Position numbers and translations under genes: made by a program. The notes under the pieces were generated by a model. That model was not told the DNA's origin and made no database searches. It saw nothing but the letters and a program-made list of their open reading frames with translations. From Echinococcus granulosus (taxonomy: Eukaryota > Platyhelminthes > Cestoda > Cyclophyllidea > Taeniidae): DNA of 64,000 nucleotides. The stretch spans positions 721,282 to 785,281 of the forward strand of contig NW_020170393.1 of assembly GCF_000524195.1 (NCBI RefSeq), in the 5' to 3' direction. Positions 60,301-64,000 of this stretch are shown here, piece by piece. The number at the start of each line of letters is the position of its first letter. Positions within the stretch are counted from its first letter, which is position 1.

Positions 60301-63300
60301 TAATTACGTTTGACAGTTGACCGTGACGTTTGAAAAGAAAAGGCGGAGTAGGGGAAAATGCGAACATCTCAACATCATTGAAATGGCAAAAAGAGGAGAG
60401 ACAAGAGGCCGGAGAAATAATACGCAGTTACTGAATAATACGAAGCTTTATTGCCTGCTTTAGATCTTAGACAAAAAAAAATCCTCGAAAATTGTTTTGA
60501 AATACAAATGCTGTTGGGACGCACGAAACGAGCTTCCGGTTCGGTTCACTGCTGTGTGGTGTGCACCACTTCGAGAGGTCGCTTCATTTTGGGCCGGTCA
60601 AAAATGCCTATACATCACTTTTTATGCTTAAAAAGAAAGGCTTATTCGCTTGAAGCTCAGTGCCATCAACTTTTAATGCGGAATGCAGCTTTGCCAATCG
60701 GACAACTGGGAATTTGGAAACTACTTTGATTCAACGAGCGCTTCAAACAATAGGGCATTTGCACGTCAAATGATTAACCCCTGTCAAGAGCGGACCTCTC
60801 TTTTTGCTGGTTAAAATAGCTCATTACGACCTCCAACTCAGATCCCATTTCCGTAACCGAATCTCCAAATGGGTAAGTGTACGTTTGCTTGTTGATGTGT
60901 CGAGTCACGGGGCCAGGCTTATCGAGATGTAAAAATAAGGCTTAAAAGTTAAACCTCGGAGGACACGAAGGGTGGAGGGCATGAATACATACACGCCTAC
61001 GGACAGGGATCGGGTCAACTTCACAGGTGGTCGGTCGCGAAAATCGGTCATGCCATAAGGTGGTGGTAGTGGTAATGTGCGTTCTCAGAAGTGTCGAACT
61101 GGCCAGTTGCATGGCGAACAAATTGTCATAGGCGAGTAAAAGACCGTAGAAGGTGCACTTTTATCCCCTTTTTTCCCTACTACCAAAGCAAGTTGAAAAG
61201 GGATAATATGGGAGAGAGGAGAGGAAGAGAGGGACATTTACTCTAGAAGGCGTGTATACCTTGCTTGTACAAATGCATGTACGTGGAGCAGGAATGATAT
61301 TTGAATAAAGGTACTTGAAAAGGCTACCAATTCGTCACAGAAACAAAGTACTATCTTCATTTATGGGAAAAAAAATGCTATTTTGCCCGTGCGTGTACGG
61401 AGTGTGGATAATAATAACTGAAATTCTGCAACCACAACTCAATTAAGTGGATCACTTTCGATACACTTTCTGTTTTGTTTTCTAGGGCGCGAACCTAGAT
61501 ATGGGGTCAGGTAGTCTCTTCAAGTCGTTTATTGGTGAGAGCGTAAAACAGGTTGATGACTGGACGCTTATCAGGATTTCCTATTGAGCCCCCTTCTGAG
61601 TAGTCCTGAACAAGAAATTAGTCATTCATGAGGGTTTTAAAACCGAAAATCGGTCCCTGTTGGAGTGTCGAAGTAGACGTTGGCGTAGGCAAGTTATTCA
61701 TGAGGGAATCTAGTTAGTAGACCTACTTCAAAGTGCGGTCCTGTAAACTCTCGTGAAACACTAGCCTAAAAATGCCACAAAAAAGGGAGAACCATTATAA
61801 AATAAAAAAATAATAATAATAATAAAAAGAGCTAAGAATATCAGAAAAGGGAACAAAATGGGACACAGGTACATTTAACTACTAGAAGCCTTCAATCAGC
61901 CTAGTAATGTCCAAATGAAGCAAGATACTTCGTCCTGATAGGAGTTATTAATGAGAAGCCCACTGATGCTAGATGTCTTCGAAACTGGTTTCGTAATGTC
62001 ACCAACAGTTGCAGTTGACAGTTCCTTAAGCATGTCAAAGTAGTGGGCTGTTTGGACAGCCTAATGAATGGTCTTGTCAAAATCCAGCATCCACACAAGC
62101 GCCGTCGTCAGTAGGGTTTGGTGATAGCAACTGTCTCCACCACCCAAGCACTTAGGCGGGCATGGACTTCCGCGATCAATGCATTATCCCCATGTTCCAT
62201 TTTTTTTTCAAAACAGGGTATTATTATCCCCTTTCATATCATAATGTCTGGTTTAGAAGCAATGGGACGTGCCGACCGACCTGAATGAAATTATCTGCGA
62301 TTGCCATTATCCCCTACCAAGATTACTTTGTCTGAAGGAATAACTTTTATGGCTTCCGACGCCGCTGCGATGTAACAAGAAGTCGCAATTGAGTCCAAAC
62401 CGTTTATGCTCCAGCATGATGCTTTGAGGTAAAAAAGGAAATCTTGTGTCTACATTGTGAAGCACAAGTGTAAAAGTGGAATCCTTTACAGTAAGTAAAA
62501 TGTTCTCTCCTGAGGGAGGGTATAAAAGGCGCCTTTCAACGACATTTACAAGAAAAGATTTCAATTCTGACAATTGAAATACCCTGGTCGGTTGGTGCCT
62601 GGCTTTGATGCCCACTCATGACAAATGAGACGTAGCCAATAAGGCGAAATTCGTCTTTCCATGTAAAAAAGCTAAGTCCTGTATCCTTTACAGCAGGCAG
62701 GATAGGAGTGCCAACTTTATCCAAACAGTAGGGACTTGCGTTAAAGACACTACGAATAGGACATCCATTTCAAGGGATCACCGTCGACAAATTTCCTGTA
62801 ACGTTCTGCTGGATTAAAAATACGATTCCGATGAAAGTTTTTTTGCATTTTTCTAATTTTATTGCAAACTAAGAGTTGCAAGTGCTTTTTTGATGGCCAA
62901 TGTGACAGCGGCGTTTCTGCTGACCTCCATATTAACGTTCTTGTTCACAAGTCAATATGCATAACTTGAGGCACACAACTTAAAGAAAAAAATTTCTAAA
63001 AAAAATTTCCGCCTTTTCTTAAAAATGTAGTACTTTTGTTTCGATGATTTAATTCGTGATTATGCACCATCCGAGAACATTTGAGGCTGTCTATGCGGTT
63101 AAAACATTGGAGCGACATGGAAGTTTTAGGAGCCCGTGAAGTTGGATCTTTCTTACTGCAAAGGTGATTGTATAAACAATCGGAGTGAACTTAATCCGTT
63201 TTCATACCTTCTAGTTAAACTAGAAGGAGATACTAAATGCTAATTTTATTTCTGTAAATGGAATTGGATTTAAAGCGCCTACGAAGAGATTGCACAAACT

Positions 63301-64000
63301 AGGGCGGAAACACCTGCGAGTAGGGCAGTGTGGCCAAGACGGACTTAAACAATGGGAAAATTTGTGACTAAGCATAAATAAACATTTAAATATGCGGAGT
63401 CTTTTTTTGTGCACCGGTAACACCCGTTTTGCTCAAAACACGCAGGGCTCTAAGAATGAGGGGGATGGTGTGTGTGTGTGTATGTTTCACTTAACTATAA
63501 CAGTAGGAGAAGTAACAAAGAATTATGTAGGCTTACTTCGTTGCTATGACTAGTATTGAATCGTCGCTATGACAATTAAATTCAATCCCCCTGCTTTCTA
63601 ATTCAATGGTTTAATCAAATTGGCCCTTGTTTACCCCCACAGTCCGGCTGCTAGACACACCCAGGTTAGTAGTAAGACTAAATTAAAATAACTTCCTTAG
63701 TACATATAACAGACACAGGTCAGGACTCAAAGATGAAAATAAAGTAAATAATCATTCCATCATGATCTAGAATGCTTTCCTTATTTCATTCACCTTTAAG
63801 TCGTCATGATCAAGATCCAGACGGCAACGCATCTACGGTTGCCACGAGTGCAAAGACGCATGGGAAAAGGATTTCTCAAATGCCGACGGACACAGAACAG
63901 CCCATGGGTAATTCCAAATCACCAGACTGGGCTGACAAAGCCAGTCTCTAATAGTCGCTACATTTTACTTGGTTCCGGTTGTTGGGATCTAAAATGTCAG
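57350..64000. other. Probable long 5' intron of the innexin gene and/or intergenic DNA
   Basis: No recognisable gene in 6.6 kb. The DNA is AT-rich with a short TAA run near 61812-61826. A minus-strand frame of about 80 codons at 60950-61165 stays open but matches nothing I know. Other open frames (60451-60729, 61901-62098, 62307-62615, 63220-63423) show no domain signature. TRIM copies were not recognised here, in contrast with 36-54 kb. Confidence 0.4.

Noticed and set aside
60451..60729. 92-codon plus-strand frame with several cysteines and histidines
   Set aside because: The Cys and His spacing fits no zinc-binding pattern and there is no splice or codon support.
61901..62098. Possible reverse-transcriptase fragment on the minus strand
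   Set aside because: I looked for the catalytic YxDD and neighbouring conserved blocks and found none.

Overview
The window looks like nuclear genomic DNA of a flatworm, most likely a tapeworm. Protein genes are split by GT-AG introns of about 30 bp to several kb. The repeat space is dominated by one family of short LTR elements without coding capacity (TRIM type), similar in layout to elements described in cestodes. An innexin channel gene fits an animal source. The assignment to cestodes is inference; no rRNA or mitochondrial marker is present. A run of exactly 100 N (55529-55628) marks a scaffold gap.

Layout. 962-3168 (+) is the 3' end of a TP53BP1-like gene with tandem BRCT domains. 3507-5649 (-) is a complete seven-exon YIPF1/YIPF2-like Golgi membrane protein. 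7346-12082 (+) is a complete CD2AP/CIN85-like adaptor with two SH3 domains and a C-terminal coiled coil. 13182-19483 (-) is a complete five-exon listerin (LTN1) E3 ligase, about 1,898 residues. 22277-35268 (+) is a long chain of mostly very short, phase-0 exons. It joins a VHS-like and GAT-like N-terminus to a disordered middle and C2H2/U1-like zinc fingers; I know no family with this combination, and it is the most interesting object here. 38523-40271 (-) is an intronless 582-residue gene with an Arg/Ser/Gly-rich tail. 56137-57349 (-) is the 3' coding exon of an innexin.

Between and inside the genes are at least 17 copies or fragments of the TRIM family. One at 20510-21496 is intact, with two 196-bp LTRs that look identical; the rest are degenerate and concentrated at 36-54 kb. 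An ATCC tetranucleotide array of about 350 bp lies in an intron near 26.3 kb.

Exon joins were worked out by eye from splice signals, phase continuity and family resemblance recalled from knowledge. No alignment or transcript data were available. The genes are unrelated housekeeping, signalling or membrane functions, as expected for eukaryotic gene order: DNA-damage signalling, Golgi membrane, endocytic adaptor, ribosome quality control, possible ubiquitin/endosome sorting, and gap junction.
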